Shown: positions 32,655 to 41,187, counted from the first letter of the stretch. The stretch: DNA of 64,000 nt from Streptomyces sp. GESEQ-4 (GCF_017948455.1 NZ_JAFFSU010000001.1:1054001-1118000); one strand, 5' to 3'. Numbers and translations: made by a program. The notes: generated by a model from the sequence alone, not told the origin.

Positions 32655-34544
32655 TCAGGGGGTGTGACCGGCGTGGCGGAGGACCGGGCGCAGGACCTCG
32701 ATGACGCCGGGGTCGTCCACCGTGGAGGGGATGGGTTCGTCGTGGCCGTCGGCGATGCCGCGCATGGTCTTGCGGAGGATCTTTCCCGAGCGGGTCTTGG
32801 GCAGGGCGGCGACGACCGTGACGTCCTTGAGGGAGGCGACGGCGCCGATGCGTTCGCGTACGAGCTGGACGAGTTCGGCCTCGACCTCGCCCGGTTCGCG
32901 GTTGCTGCCCGCCTTCAGGACGACGAAGCCGCGCGGGATCTGCCCCTTGAGTTCGTCGGCGACGCCGATGACGGCGCATTCGGCGACGTCGGGGTGGGCG
33001 GCCAGGGTCTCTTCCATGCTGCCGGTGGACAGGCGGTGACCGGCGACGTTGATGACGTCGTCGGTGCGGCCCATGACGAAGACGTAGCCGTCGTCGTCGA
33101 TGTGGCCGCTGTCGCCGGTGAGGTAGTAGCCGGCGTGGGCGGAGAGGTAGGAGGCGATGTAGCGGTCGTCGTCGTTCCAGAGGGTGGGGAGTGCGCCGGG
33201 CGGCAGGGGGAGCCTCACGACGATCGCACCGTCGACGCCCGCGGGCGCCGGCTCGCCCGAGGGGTCGAGGACGCGGACGTCCCAGCCCGGCAGCGGGCGG
33301 GTGGGGGAGCCGGGCTTGAGGGGAGCGGCCTCGATGCCGACCGGGTTGGCGACGATGGGCCAGCCGGTCTCGGTCTGCCACCAGTGGTCGATCACCGGGA
33401 TGCCCAGCAGGGCGCTCGCCCAGTGGTACGTCTCGGGGTCGAGGCGCTCGCCGGCGAGGAAGAGATAGCGCAGGTGGGAGAGGTCGTATCCGGTGGTGAG
33501 CGCCCCCTTCGGGTCCTCCTTCCTGATCGCCCGGAAGGCGGTCGGCGCTGTGAACATGGTCTTGACCCGGTAATCGGCGGCAACCCGCCAGAACTGGCCC
33601 GCGTCCGGGGTGCCGACCGGCTTGCCCTCGTACAGGACCGTCGTCGCGCCGGCCAGCAGGGGCCCGTAGACGATGTACGAGTGCCCCACGACCCAGCCGA
33701 CGTCGGAGCCGGTGAACATCGTTTCGCCCGGGCCTACGTCGTAGACGGCGCCCATCGACCAGTGCAGGGCGACCGCGTAGCCGCCGCAGTCACGTACGAC
33801 TCCCTTGGGCTTTCCGGTCGTTCCGGACGTGTAGAGGATGTAGAGGGGGTCGGTGGCGGCGACGGGGACGCAGTCGACCGGCGGCGCGGCGGCGACCAGG
33901 TCGGCCCAGTCGAGATCGTCGGGCCCCAACTCAGCCGGTTCCTGCGGGCGTTGCAGGATCACGCGCTTCTCCGGCTTGTGGACGGCGAGCTCGATCGCCT
34001 GGTCCAGCAGGGGTTTGTACGCGATGACCCGCTTGCCCTCGATGCCGCAGGAGGCGGAGACGACCACCTTGGGGGCCGCGTCGTCGATACGGAGGGCGAG
34101 TTCGCGCGGGGCGAACCCGCCGAAGACGACCGAGTGGACGGCGCCGATGCGTGCACAGGCGAGCATGGCGACGGCGGCCTCGGGGACCATCGGCATGTAG
34201 ATGACCACGCGGTCGCCGTGTCCCACGCCGAGTTGCGCGAGCGCTCCGGCGAAGGCTGCCACCTCGTCCCTCAAGTGGGTGTAGGTATAGGTGCGTTGGG
34301 CGCCGGTGACGGGGGAGTCGTAGATGAGCGCGGGTTGTTCGCCTCGGCCGGCTTCGACGTGTCGGTCGAGCGCGTTGAAACAGACGTTGAGCCGGCCGTC
34401 GGGAAACCAGCGGTAGAAGGGTGCGCTCGAGGAGTCCAGGGCGCGTTGCGGAGCTACATCCCAGTCGATGTTCTCTGCCGCCTTCAGCCAGAAGCTCTCC
34501 GGGTCCTCGGTACTGGCGCGGAAGACATCCTCGTACGTTCCCAT
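32655..34544 (-). CDS. prpE: Propionate/acetate-CoA ligase (PrpE type)
   Basis: 629 residues from ATG 34544, with AAAGGAG 11 bases upstream, the size of PrpE. AMP-forming ligase features: YEDVFRASTEDPESFW N-terminus, P-loop-like YILYTSGTTGKPKGV, HWWQTETGWP, the hinge and GYYLTGDSGHIDDDGYVFVMGR, VINVAGHRLSTGSMEE, and the acetylatable Lys in PKTRSGKILRK. The N-terminus and spacing fit propionyl-CoA synthetase better than acetyl-CoA synthetase. It activates propionate or other short acids to the CoA ester. It stands alone here, between HxlR-linked genes. Confidence 0.85.
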   Translation of the reverse strand: MGTYEDVFRASTEDPESFWLKAAENIDWDVAPQRALDSSSAPFYRWFPDGRLNVCFNALDRHVEAGRGEQPALIYDSPVTGAQRTYTYTHLRDEVAAFAGALAQLGVGHGDRVVIYMPMVPEAAVAMLACARIGAVHSVVFGGFAPRELALRIDDAAPKVVVSASCGIEGKRVIAYKPLLDQAIELAVHKPEKRVILQRPQEPAELGPDDLDWADLVAAAPPVDCVPVAATDPLYILYTSGTTGKPKGVVRDCGGYAVALHWSMGAVYDVGPGETMFTGSDVGWVVGHSYIVYGPLLAGATTVLYEGKPVGTPDAGQFWRVAADYRVKTMFTAPTAFRAIRKEDPKGALTTGYDLSHLRYLFLAGERLDPETYHWASALLGIPVIDHWWQTETGWPIVANPVGIEAAPLKPGSPTRPLPGWDVRVLDPSGEPAPAGVDGAIVVRLPLPPGALPTLWNDDDRYIASYLSAHAGYYLTGDSGHIDDDGYVFVMGRTDDVINVAGHRLSTGSMEETLAAHPDVAECAVIGVADELKGQIPRGFVVLKAGSNREPGEVEAELVQLVRERIGAVASLKDVTVVAALPKTRSGKILRKTMRGIADGHDEPIPSTVDDPGVIEVLRPVLRHAGHTP

Positions 34545-34662
34545 CGCGTCGCGCACTCCTTTGTGGCATCGAGGGACGGTGGTGGGGCTGCGTGCGGAAA
34601 CAGTGTCGGACACAAGTACCGCATACCGGCCGCCAGACCAAGCCGTCAGGTGCGGCTGCCGC

Positions 34663-34799
34663 TCACGCGCCGAGATGCTGACGGAGCCACTGATCCATCT
34701 GCTGGATCGCCCGGACCACCTCGGGTACGCGACCCGCGCCCAGGACGAACGAGTGCTGCCTTTCGGGTAGCGGGTGGAATTCGGAGGTGACGTTGAAGT
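34663..34799 (-). pseudogene. Alpha/beta hydrolase C-terminal fragment
   Basis: The minus-strand frame HFNVTSEFHPLPERQHSFVL, AGRVPEVVRAIQQMDQWLRQ ending HLGA and TGA looks like the last 45 residues of an esterase or peptidase-type alpha/beta hydrolase, including the region of the catalytic His (RQHSFVL). There is no upstream part. It precedes the CoA ligase start by 119 bases. Confidence 0.45.
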
Positions 34800-34875
34800 G
34801 AGAACTCCTTGCGCTCGTATCAGCCTGTCACGCCGAAGCCGAACGCCGCGGCCGCCGTGAGGTCAGCGGCCATCA

Positions 34876-34920
34876 GCAGCCGGCCAGCCGGCCAGCCAGC
34901 CAGCCGGCCAGCCAGCCGGG
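34876..34920. repeat. GCCAGCCG-type simple repeat
   Basis: About 45 bases of irregular CAGCCGGC / CAGCCAGC units just downstream of the quinone oxidoreductase gene. The region is non-coding in any family I can see. It could fold but has no clean stem. Confidence 0.6.
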
Positions 34921-34944
34921 TCAGGGTCGGTGGTCGGCGCCGTC

Positions 34945-35958
34945 TCAGTCGTTGTCGGGTGCCATCGAGACCACGACCTTGCCGGCCTTGGTGCGGCCCT
35001 GCTCGACGTGTGCCATCGCATCGAGCGTCTGGTCGAACGGGAAGGTGCTGTCGATGACTGGGCGGAGCTTCCCGCTGTCGTAGAGGGCGCCGAGTTTGCG
35101 CAGCTGGGAGCCGTTGGCCTGCATGAAGAAGAACTCGTAGCGCACGCCCAGTGCCTTCGCCTGTTTGCGGATCTTGCGGCTGAGCACGTTCATGACCAGG
35201 CCCAGGAAGGCGGGGGCGCCGAGCTGCTTGGCGAAGCCGGAGTCCGGCGGGCCGACGACGCTGACGGCCAGGCCGCCGGGCTTCAGCACGGTCAGCGACT
35301 TCTCGAGGTTCGCGCCGCCCAGGGAGTCCAGCACCAGGTCGTATCCGGACAGCACCTTCGAGAAGTCTTCCTTGGTGTAGTCGACGACAATGTCGGCGCC
35401 GAGGCTCCTGACCAGCTTCTCGGACTCGGTGCGCGCGGTCGTCGCCACCGTGGCGCCGAGGTGCTTGGCGAGCTGGATGGCCGTCGAGCCGAGGCCACCG
35501 GCACCCGCGTGAATCAGCACCTTCTGGCCCGGCTTCACGTGGGCGCGGTCGACGAGTACCTGCCAGGCGGCCAGGGCCACCAGCGGTACCGCGGCTGCCT
35601 CTTGGTGGGTGAGGGAAGTCGGCTTGGGCGCGACGTCGTCCATGTCGATCGCGATGTACTCCGCGAAGCCTCCGATCCGCAGGTCGCGTGGCCGAGCGTA
35701 GACCTCGTCACCGACTTCGAAGCCGTGCACGGCGTCGCCGACCCGTGTCACGACGCCGGCCAGGTCGTGGCCGAGCACGAACGGAAGCTTGTACTTCAGG
35801 ACCTGCTTGAACTCCCCGTTGCGGACCATTTTGTCCAGCGGGTTGATGCTGGCGGCGCTCACTCTGACCAGGACGTCGCGGTCTCCGACGGTCGGCTCAG
35901 GTACGTCGGCGGCGCGCACGCCGTCCTTGCCGTACCTCTCGACGACGAATGCCTTCAT
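34945..35958 (-). CDS. NADP-dependent quinone oxidoreductase-like MDR protein
   Basis: 337 residues from ATG 35958. Zinc-free medium-chain dehydrogenase: MKAFVVERYGKDGVR, NPLDKMVRNG, LGHDLAGVVTRVGDAV, GGFAEYIAI, then the cofactor loop LIHAGAGGLGSTAIQLAKHL and a long C-terminal part with VVSVVGPPDSGFAKQLGAP and the final AGKVVV. Such enzymes reduce quinones or alpha,beta-unsaturated carbonyls with NADPH. The divergent side carries the second HxlR operator and an HxlR fragment, the usual arrangement for quinone- or electrophile-inducible reductases. Confidence 0.88.
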   Translation of the reverse strand: MKAFVVERYGKDGVRAADVPEPTVGDRDVLVRVSAASINPLDKMVRNGEFKQVLKYKLPFVLGHDLAGVVTRVGDAVHGFEVGDEVYARPRDLRIGGFAEYIAIDMDDVAPKPTSLTHQEAAAVPLVALAAWQVLVDRAHVKPGQKVLIHAGAGGLGSTAIQLAKHLGATVATTARTESEKLVRSLGADIVVDYTKEDFSKVLSGYDLVLDSLGGANLEKSLTVLKPGGLAVSVVGPPDSGFAKQLGAPAFLGLVMNVLSRKIRKQAKALGVRYEFFFMQANGSQLRKLGALYDSGKLRPVIDSTFPFDQTLDAMAHVEQGRTKAGKVVVSMAPDND

Positions 35959-36072
35959 GCCGGACGCCTCTCCACGTGGATGCTGTGGTGATCGTTGTGA
36001 TTCTTCACGCAGGCCGCCCTGCGCGCCCGTTCTCGTGCGGCCGGGTTGATGTGCCGACCACGACGCTATCGT

Positions 36073-36096
36073 CTGAGTATAGAAAAGTAAACTCAG
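36073..36096. promoter_or_regulatory. Candidate HxlR operator, copy 2
   Basis: CTGAGT-ATAGAAAAGTAA-ACTCAG is a perfect 6-bp-arm palindrome with a 12-base spacer, 115 bases upstream of the quinone oxidoreductase gene and just before the HxlR fragment. It matches copy 1 (31790-31812) in arms, spacing and the AAGTAA end of the spacer. Confidence 0.65.
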
Positions 36097-36110
36097 AAGG
36101 GGGTCCCTCT

Positions 36111-36345
36111 GTGAGGTCAGGTGGAGGAAGGGATCCTGGCCATCGAGACTTACAAGGAACCAGGCTCTCGGAGCCGACCGAAGTACGGGATCACGTCCAG
36201 GCGCATGGACTCCCGGCCGTACTGGCGAGACACGGCGGATGTGGCGCGCACGTCGATGCCCAGACTGTTGTGATCAGGGCTACGCAGTGCAGGCGGAAGG
36301 CATCGAGAGCACTCCCGGTTCGTGGTGGGCTCGACCTGCCGGGAC
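36111..36345 (+). pseudogene. HxlR-family fragment
   Basis: GTGAGGTCAG is followed directly by a coding remnant reading VEEGILAIETYKEPGSRSRP, KYGITSRRMD, then in other frames ARHGGCGAHVDAQ and CDQGYAVQAEGIESTPG. These are the second half of an HxlR protein very close to the one at 31834. The DNA-binding half is deleted and at least two frame changes follow. Its operator survives. Confidence 0.7.
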
Positions 36346-36390
36346 GTGCTTACTCCGTTCGGCGGCGTGTCGAAGTCGATCGTGCGCCGC

Positions 36391-36858
36391 TCACGAACGA
36401 AGGCGGGCGCCTGTTCCCAGCCGGGCCGTGACTTCACGAGGAGTGAGGGTGGAGTGCTCCGCGGAGCACTGGACGACGACGCGGACCGGGGCGTCGCAGT
36501 CGGTGTGGCGAACGTCCAGCGAGGGACCCTCGGGGCCGAGGGCGTACGCCTCGCCCCACTGGGTCAGTGCCATCAGGACGGGCCACAGGTCCCAGCCCTT
36601 GCGGGTCAGGCGGTATTCGTTGCGGGAGCGGCTGCCGGGCTCCTGGTAGGGGACGGTCTTGAGGATGCCGGCCGAGGTCAGCTTGCGGAGGCGGTCGCTG
36701 AGGACGGCTTCCGACAGGCCGATGTGGCGGTGGAAGTCATCGAAGCGGCGGACGCCGTTGACGGCGTCTCGCAGGATCAGCAGCGTCCATTTCTCCCCGA
36801 TCACGTCGAGCGTGCGCTGGACGGGGCAGTTCTCCGTGCTCGCCTCAAGCCACTCCAT
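36391..36858 (-). CDS. HxlR-family regulator
   Basis: 155 residues if it starts at ATG 36858; ATG 36888 would add ten residues. HxlR fold: NCPVQRTLDVIGEKWTLLIL, RRFDDFHRHIGLSEAVLSDR, GILKTVPYQEPGSRSRNEYR and LTRKGWDLWPVLMALTQWGE, with the conserved Cys near residue 10. It is divergent from the thioesterase at 36962. The intergenic region has a direct repeat AAAGTCAG (36926-36933 and 36937-36944), 11 bases apart, that could be its binding site. It differs from the HxlR at 31834. Confidence 0.87.
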   Translation of the reverse strand: MEWLEASTENCPVQRTLDVIGEKWTLLILRDAVNGVRRFDDFHRHIGLSEAVLSDRLRKLTSAGILKTVPYQEPGSRSRNEYRLTRKGWDLWPVLMALTQWGEAYALGPEGPSLDVRHTDCDAPVRVVVQCSAEHSTLTPREVTARLGTGARLRS

Positions 36859-36961
36859 CCCGCCATCGTACGAGCCTGGCTTCGCCATTGACAGTCAGGT
36901 GGGCGAAAGCCTAGCTTCACTTGGAAAAGTCAGCCGAAAGTCAGAGGGAAGGGCGCCGGCC

Positions 36962-37462
36962 GTGGGGCGAACGCGTACGTACAACTGGGACGATCCCGCG
37001 ATCTCGGCGGAGGCCGCCGGGCGCATGGCCGGCATCGACTTTCTGCGCGAACTGCAGGCGGGGCGGCTGCCGGCGCCGCCCATCAACTACACCCTCGACT
37101 TCGCTCTGGACGAGGTGGAGCCTGGCAGGGCGGTCTTCTCGCTGACGCCGGGGGAGGAGCACTACAACCCCATCGGCAGCGTGCACGGCGGAATCTTCGC
37201 CACCCTGCTCGACTCGGCGGCGGGCTGCGCCGTCCAGTCCACCCTCCCGCAGGGCATGGCGTACACCTCACTTGACCTGACGGTGAAGTTCCTGCGACGG
37301 ATCACGGTGGACACGGGTACGGTGCGCGCCATCGGCACGGTCGTCAGCAAGGGTCGCCAAACCGCCCTGGCCCAGGCCCAGTTGGTCGACGCGACGGACC
37401 GACTCCTCGCCCACGCCACCAGTAGCTGCATGCTCTTCCCGGTGCCCCCACCTCCGGTGTGA
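36962..37462 (+). CDS. PaaI-family hotdog thioesterase
   Basis: 166 residues from GTG 36962 (GAGGGAAGGG upstream). Hotdog fold of the PaaI/YbgC group: EHYNPIGSVHGGIFATLLDS with the conserved HGG and Asp, GCAVQSTLPQG, YTSLDLTVKFLRRI and GTVVSKGRQTALAQAQLVD. It hydrolyses acyl-CoA thioesters, often aromatic or medium-chain ones. The divergent HxlR probably controls it. No pathway partner is near. Confidence 0.87.
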   Translation: MGRTRTYNWDDPAISAEAAGRMAGIDFLRELQAGRLPAPPINYTLDFALDEVEPGRAVFSLTPGEEHYNPIGSVHGGIFATLLDSAAGCAVQSTLPQGMAYTSLDLTVKFLRRITVDTGTVRAIGTVVSKGRQTALAQAQLVDATDRLLAHATSSCMLFPVPPPPV

Positions 37463-37624
37463 CTCCGCAGGCAGGCATCTCCGTCCGTGGGGGCAACCGG
37501 GACAACAGGGGCGTGGCTCGTTGCCCCTGGTGACTCGTCGATGGTGAGGCTGGTGTGTGTCGCAGCCGCGCCTGGGCGCCCGGGGGAGATGTTTCCCTCG
37601 GGCGCCGGGCGCCGGGTGCTCTGC

Positions 37625-37885
37625 TCAGGCAGCGTGGGTGGCGTAGTCGGTGTAGTCGGCTGCGCCGCCGCCGTAGAAGGTGTCGAGGTCGGGGGTGTTG
37701 AGGGGTGTGCCGGCGCGGACGCGCTCGACGAGGTCGGGGTTGGCGAGTGCCATCGGACCGACGATGATGACGTCGGCCAGGCCGTCCTCGATGTCTTTGG
37801 CGCGGGTGGGGAGTTCCGTGCCGTCCCCGTCGAGGATCAGCGTGGCCGGCCACAGCTTGCGGAGGGTGTGGAGGAGTTCTTCGTC
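37625..37885 (-). pseudogene. Old-yellow-enzyme-type alkene reductase, C-terminal fragment
   Basis: The minus-strand frame reads GDEELLHTLRKLWPATLILD, IEDGLADVIIVGPMALANPD, LVERVRAGTPLNTPDLDTFY, GGGAADYTDYATHAA and stop, the last 85 or so residues of an NADH:flavin oxidoreductase (OYE) barrel. The FMN- and substrate-binding N-terminal part is absent. It abuts a TetR fragment on the other strand, so an old TetR/OYE divergent or adjacent pair may have collapsed here. Confidence 0.65.
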
Positions 37886-38015
37886 GCCGGCGTGGTCGAG
37901 ATGGCGATGGCGTTCTGCACGGCCCAGGCGTGCGCCAGCTTGACGTCGCGGTCGGCGCCGGGGCGGCCGGCGCGGAGCAGCGCCAGGGCGGCGTCGGCCT
38001 GGTCGGCCTCGGTTC

Positions 38016-38163
38016 GGCGTGCTGCAAGTTCCTTGCCGCGCAGATGGCCCTGTTCACCGGCCTGATGACGCAGTGGCTCACCGATCCCGGCCAGGCTCCC
38101 GACGCCTCCGAGATTGTCGCGGGTCTCCGCGCCCTCACCGGCATCGTCGACACACACGAGTAG
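38016..38163 (+). pseudogene. TetR-family C-terminal fragment
   Basis: The plus frame KFLAAQMALFTGLMTQWLTD, PGQAPDASEIVAGLRALTGI ending VDTHE is the last helix pair of a TetR regulator. No DNA-binding domain precedes it. It faces the OYE fragment. The interval 38164-38315 shows no gene. Confidence 0.5.
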
Positions 38164-38315
38164 CCAGAGTGCGCCCGACCTGATCGACCGCGGACCGAGG
38201 ACGTCGGGAGGCACCCAGACCACCCGGTGTTCGATGTCCACAAGACACGGCAGCACCGCGATGTGGCTGCACGCCACGGCCCCGGACCGTCTCGGCCGGT
38301 GGCCCGGGTCCCGGG

Positions 38316-38987
38316 CTACTCCTGCCAGCCCGCTGTCGCGGTGGCACGCATCTGCCACTGCTTCACACCCGGACCGTTCGGCTCCCACCGGTCGCAGAAC
38401 TGCCGCAGCGTCTCGCATCTGGCCAGCATGGCGGCCCTGCGGACCGGCCAGGGCGGCACCTGCCCGTCGTAGGCCCGGAAGAAGTGGCCGAGTGCAAAGC
38501 GGTATTCGGGGTGGTGCATCCGTACGATCCACTCACACCAGGTCAGGTCCTCCACCGGATCCCCGAGGTGCGCGAATTCCCAGTCGACCACTGCGGTGAT
38601 CTCGAAAGTGCCGGGATCCAGCAGTACGTTGTTGGGGCCGAAGTCGCCGTGCACGAGCACCTTGCCCGCCCTGGGCGCGCCCACGGTCAGCAGGCTCGGT
38701 GCGGTTGCGTGGATACGGCGCAGCAGCTTCCCGCAGCTCGCCAGGACCTCTACAGGGTGCCCGGCGTCCAGGAGTTCCTGGCCGGGCACGCCAGCCACGA
38801 AGCCGAGCGTGAGGGTGGTCGCGGTCGCTGCGCGCACCGGCGGCACGGGCAACCGGCCCTGAAGCCGGGTCAGCAGCGTGTGTTCGCGACGGAGCCTGAG
38901 TTCGACATCAGGACCCTCATAGGTCTTCTCCACGATGGCACCGTCGCCGACGGTGCGGTTGGTGTAGCCGTGCTTCAGCGGACGCAT
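38316..38987 (-). CDS. Aminoglycoside phosphotransferase-family kinase
   Basis: 223 residues from ATG 38987; ATG 39014 would add nine. APH/CHK fold: HGYTNRTVGDGAIVEKTYEG (Lys in the ATP site), LLRRIHATAP, catalytic VLVHGDFGPNNVLLD and metal-binding VVDWEFAHLGDPVEDL. It is shorter than typical aminoglycoside kinases and belongs to a group of small-molecule kinases frequent in Streptomyces. The substrate is unknown and could be a drug or a metabolite. Confidence 0.85.
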   Translation of the reverse strand: MRPLKHGYTNRTVGDGAIVEKTYEGPDVELRLRREHTLLTRLQGRLPVPPVRAATATTLTLGFVAGVPGQELLDAGHPVEVLASCGKLLRRIHATAPSLLTVGAPRAGKVLVHGDFGPNNVLLDPGTFEITAVVDWEFAHLGDPVEDLTWCEWIVRMHHPEYRFALGHFFRAYDGQVPPWPVRRAAMLARCETLRQFCDRWEPNGPGVKQWQMRATATAGWQE

Positions 38988-39053
38988 CCGCCGATCATCG
39001 GACACAGGCAGCATCCTGGGCGCCCCCACATCCGGACACGTCTGCTCTCGCAC

Positions 39054-39512
39054 GCTCCGCCGACCAGGGGCTTTCCGGAAAGCGAGCCAGAGCCGTTCTC
39101 GTGGACGGAGCCGACCGGCCGTCTCGGCAACGGTCCTCGGCTGCGGTACGCGTGAGAGGACGCGGGAAGTGGCGTGTGCTCCGATATGCGCGTGGCATGC
39201 GCGGGTAGCTGACGGCGTGTGATGCAGAACACGATTCGGATGCGGAAGAGTGTTCGCTGCCTGCCTCGGACGGGTTACGCCTGGCCAGAAGGCTACAGAG
39301 GGTGGCTAGCGGTGCTTGTTGAAGGTTGCACAGCGCTCCGTTCCGGGGACGCTGCGTGCCTTTCTCAAGGGGACGTGAGTGTTCCGCCCCGCAAATCGCT
39401 TAGGTAGGGGGCAGGCCCAACGGCCTGTCGGCGTCCGGTAGTTGGCGCCGGGTCCCTGATGACCTCGATGGAGAGGATCTTTGCTCATGTCCCCTGCCGA
39501 CAGGAGCCTCGC
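39054..39512. other. Upstream region of the sigma-like gene
   Basis: About 460 bases without a supported gene. A small hairpin CAGGCC-CAAC-GGCCTG lies near 39411-39427, about 90 bases before the sigma-like start. It may be a leader or terminator. No known riboswitch consensus was recognised. Confidence 0.3.
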
Positions 39513-40136
39513 GTGAGTTACGACGACGCCCGGGAGGGCGCCTCGCCGGCGGAGAACGGCGTGGGGCTGTCGCAGTCCATGTTCGTGCCGCTGGAGCTGC
39601 CGCTGGACTTCGAGGCCTTCTACCTCGGCCACCAGGAACCCTTCCACGCGTACGCGGAGGTCCACTTCGGTACCCGGGCGGCCGCGGAAGAGGTCATACA
39701 CGAGGTCTTCCTGGAGATCCACGCCGGATGGTCGCAGCTGCTGAGCGCCGGCAACCTCGAGCAGGGCGCGTGGGCGATCGTACGGCGGGCCGTGCACGAC
39801 CGCCTCGAGCTGGAGGGGCGGGCGCCTGCGTTCGTCATCAACGGCCCCATCGCCCAGGCCCTGGACAAGGCGCTGACCACCGCCCGGGACAAGCTGCAGA
39901 AGATGGAGTCCGCCAGTGGCCTGTACGAGGCGATCGCCGAACTGCCGGACCGTCAGTTCGAAGTGATCGTGCTCCGCTACGTCCTGGGCTACCCCACCGC
40001 CAAAGTCGCCTGGTACGTCGGCATCGACGAACGCACCGTCGGCCACCACCTGCGCCGCGCCAAGGAGCGCCTGCGCATCAAGCTGGGCCTGCCCGCCCAG
40101 CGAAGGAAGTCCAAGCCCACGGGAGAAGGAGCATGA
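39513..40136 (+). CDS. ECF-like sigma factor
   Basis: 207 residues from GTG 39513 (AGGAG eight bases upstream). Residues about 28-80 resemble sigma region 2 (FEAFYLGHQEPFHAYAEVHF, AAAEEVIHEVFLEIHAGW). Residues about 145-195 are a clear region 4 (IAELPDRQFEVIVLRYVLGY, ERTVGHHLRRAKERLRIKLG). Region 3 is absent, as in ECF factors; the linker is longer than usual. It is translationally coupled to the next gene, where an anti-sigma factor would normally be encoded, although that protein has no obvious membrane segment. Confidence 0.75.
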   Translation: MSYDDAREGASPAENGVGLSQSMFVPLELPLDFEAFYLGHQEPFHAYAEVHFGTRAAAEEVIHEVFLEIHAGWSQLLSAGNLEQGAWAIVRRAVHDRLELEGRAPAFVINGPIAQALDKALTTARDKLQKMESASGLYEAIAELPDRQFEVIVLRYVLGYPTAKVAWYVGIDERTVGHHLRRAKERLRIKLGLPAQRRKSKPTGEGA

Positions 40137-40804
40137 CCGCCACCATCGACACCCTCCTGACCGAGGCCCGGCTCCCGGTCTCCGCACCGCGGACGTTCGA
40201 CGTCGCCTCCGGCCTGCGCCGCCTGGCCGCCGACGCCTCCCGCCGCACCCCCACCACCGAGGTCACCCGCGCCGCCCAGGCCGGCCAGCGCCTCGGGGTG
40301 GTGTGCCGGTGGGTCCTCAACGAGCCCGACGCCCCCTCGCACGTCGCAAAGATCGCCGAAGGGCCGGACCAGGGGCCGCTGTCGGAGGAGGAACTCGACG
40401 TCGACGGCGCGCTCGTCTTCGGCTGCCTGCTCTACCTGACCACGCATCCGGAATCCGCGCAGTTCTGGTGGCAGCTCGCCGCCGGCGCGGGCAGCCGCGC
40501 CGCCGCCTACTGCCTGCACCTGCACCACCTGTCCCTGGGCGAATCACGGCGGGCCTGGCACTGGCTGCACCAGCTCACCCACTCCATGGCCGACACGACC
40601 CCGCCCGACGCCGCCTTCCTCGAGGGCCTGGAGATCTTCGCCCGGTACGTACGCGACAACGGCTCCCGCGCCCTCGCCCCCACGCGCCGCCTGGAGGGCG
40701 AGGTCGACCGGCTCGCCGCGCGCACACCCGGCTCCGGTGTCATAGTCGCCCGCCCCGACCGCCAACTGGTCGCCCGCCTGGAGGAGTTCACAGCAGGCCG
40801 CTGA
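40133..40804 (+). CDS. Unknown partner of the sigma-like factor
   Basis: 223 residues from ATG 40133, overlapping the sigma-like stop by 4 bases with GAGAAGGAG upstream. The sequence is mostly helical, with DVASGLRRLAADASRR, LGVVCRWVLNEPDAP, FWWQLAAGAGSRAAAYCLHL and WHWLHQLTHSMADTTPPDAA. A conserved-looking Cys/His group (AAYCLHLHHLSL) could bind metal. No membrane span. Proteins of this kind occur beside similar sigma-like genes in Streptomyces, but no function is known to me. Control of the sigma factor is the natural guess. Confidence 0.7.
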   Translation: MTATIDTLLTEARLPVSAPRTFDVASGLRRLAADASRRTPTTEVTRAAQAGQRLGVVCRWVLNEPDAPSHVAKIAEGPDQGPLSEEELDVDGALVFGCLLYLTTHPESAQFWWQLAAGAGSRAAAYCLHLHHLSLGESRRAWHWLHQLTHSMADTTPPDAAFLEGLEIFARYVRDNGSRALAPTRRLEGEVDRLAARTPGSGVIVARPDRQLVARLEEFTAGR

Positions 40805-40964
40805 ACAGGGCCGAGGCGGAGGCCGACCACGTCCACTGGACCGGCCGCGGCTGGGCCCCGCCGCCCGGCGCGGCGGGGCACGGTACCGCCGGGTCGCGAA
40901 ACCGGCCGTCAGGCTGGGAATTCCGTCCTGATTCCAGTCGGTGTTTCCATCGGATGGAGAGAAC

Positions 40965-41005
40965 TCGGGTACGTGCAGCGGCAACCGACGGCTGCACGTA
41001 CCCGA
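40965..41005. terminator. Perfect 15-bp-stem hairpin
   Basis: TCGGGTACGTGCAGC (40965-40979) and its exact complement (40991-41005) flank an 11-base loop, 161 bases after the sigma-partner gene. It is probably the terminator of that operon. The rest of 40805-41187 has no recognised gene. Confidence 0.55.
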
Positions 41006-41187
41006 ACGACCTCATCCCTGCTGCCCGGCTGATCGCCCGGCCGCAGGAGGCCACCGTCAGCTGCTGACCCGCAAGCATCCGCCCTGTGAGCACCTCAACG
41101 GGGGAGCCCTTCACCGGCCACCAGTTCCGAGGCCACAGGCCGGAGCGGACTCCCCGCCACGACGCCATCCAGAAAGGGACGTCACCC

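Noticed and set aside
32388..34790. 800-codon plus-strand frame opposite the CoA ligase gene
   Set aside because: The minus strand encodes a complete PrpE-type ligase; the plus frame has no domain.
34876..34920. GCCAGCCG-type repeats as a CRISPR-like or contingency array
   Set aside because: Units are short, irregular and without spacers, and the region is not within a gene.
39054..39512. Riboswitch before the sigma-like gene
   Set aside because: Only a small hairpin is visible; I could not match any known riboswitch core.
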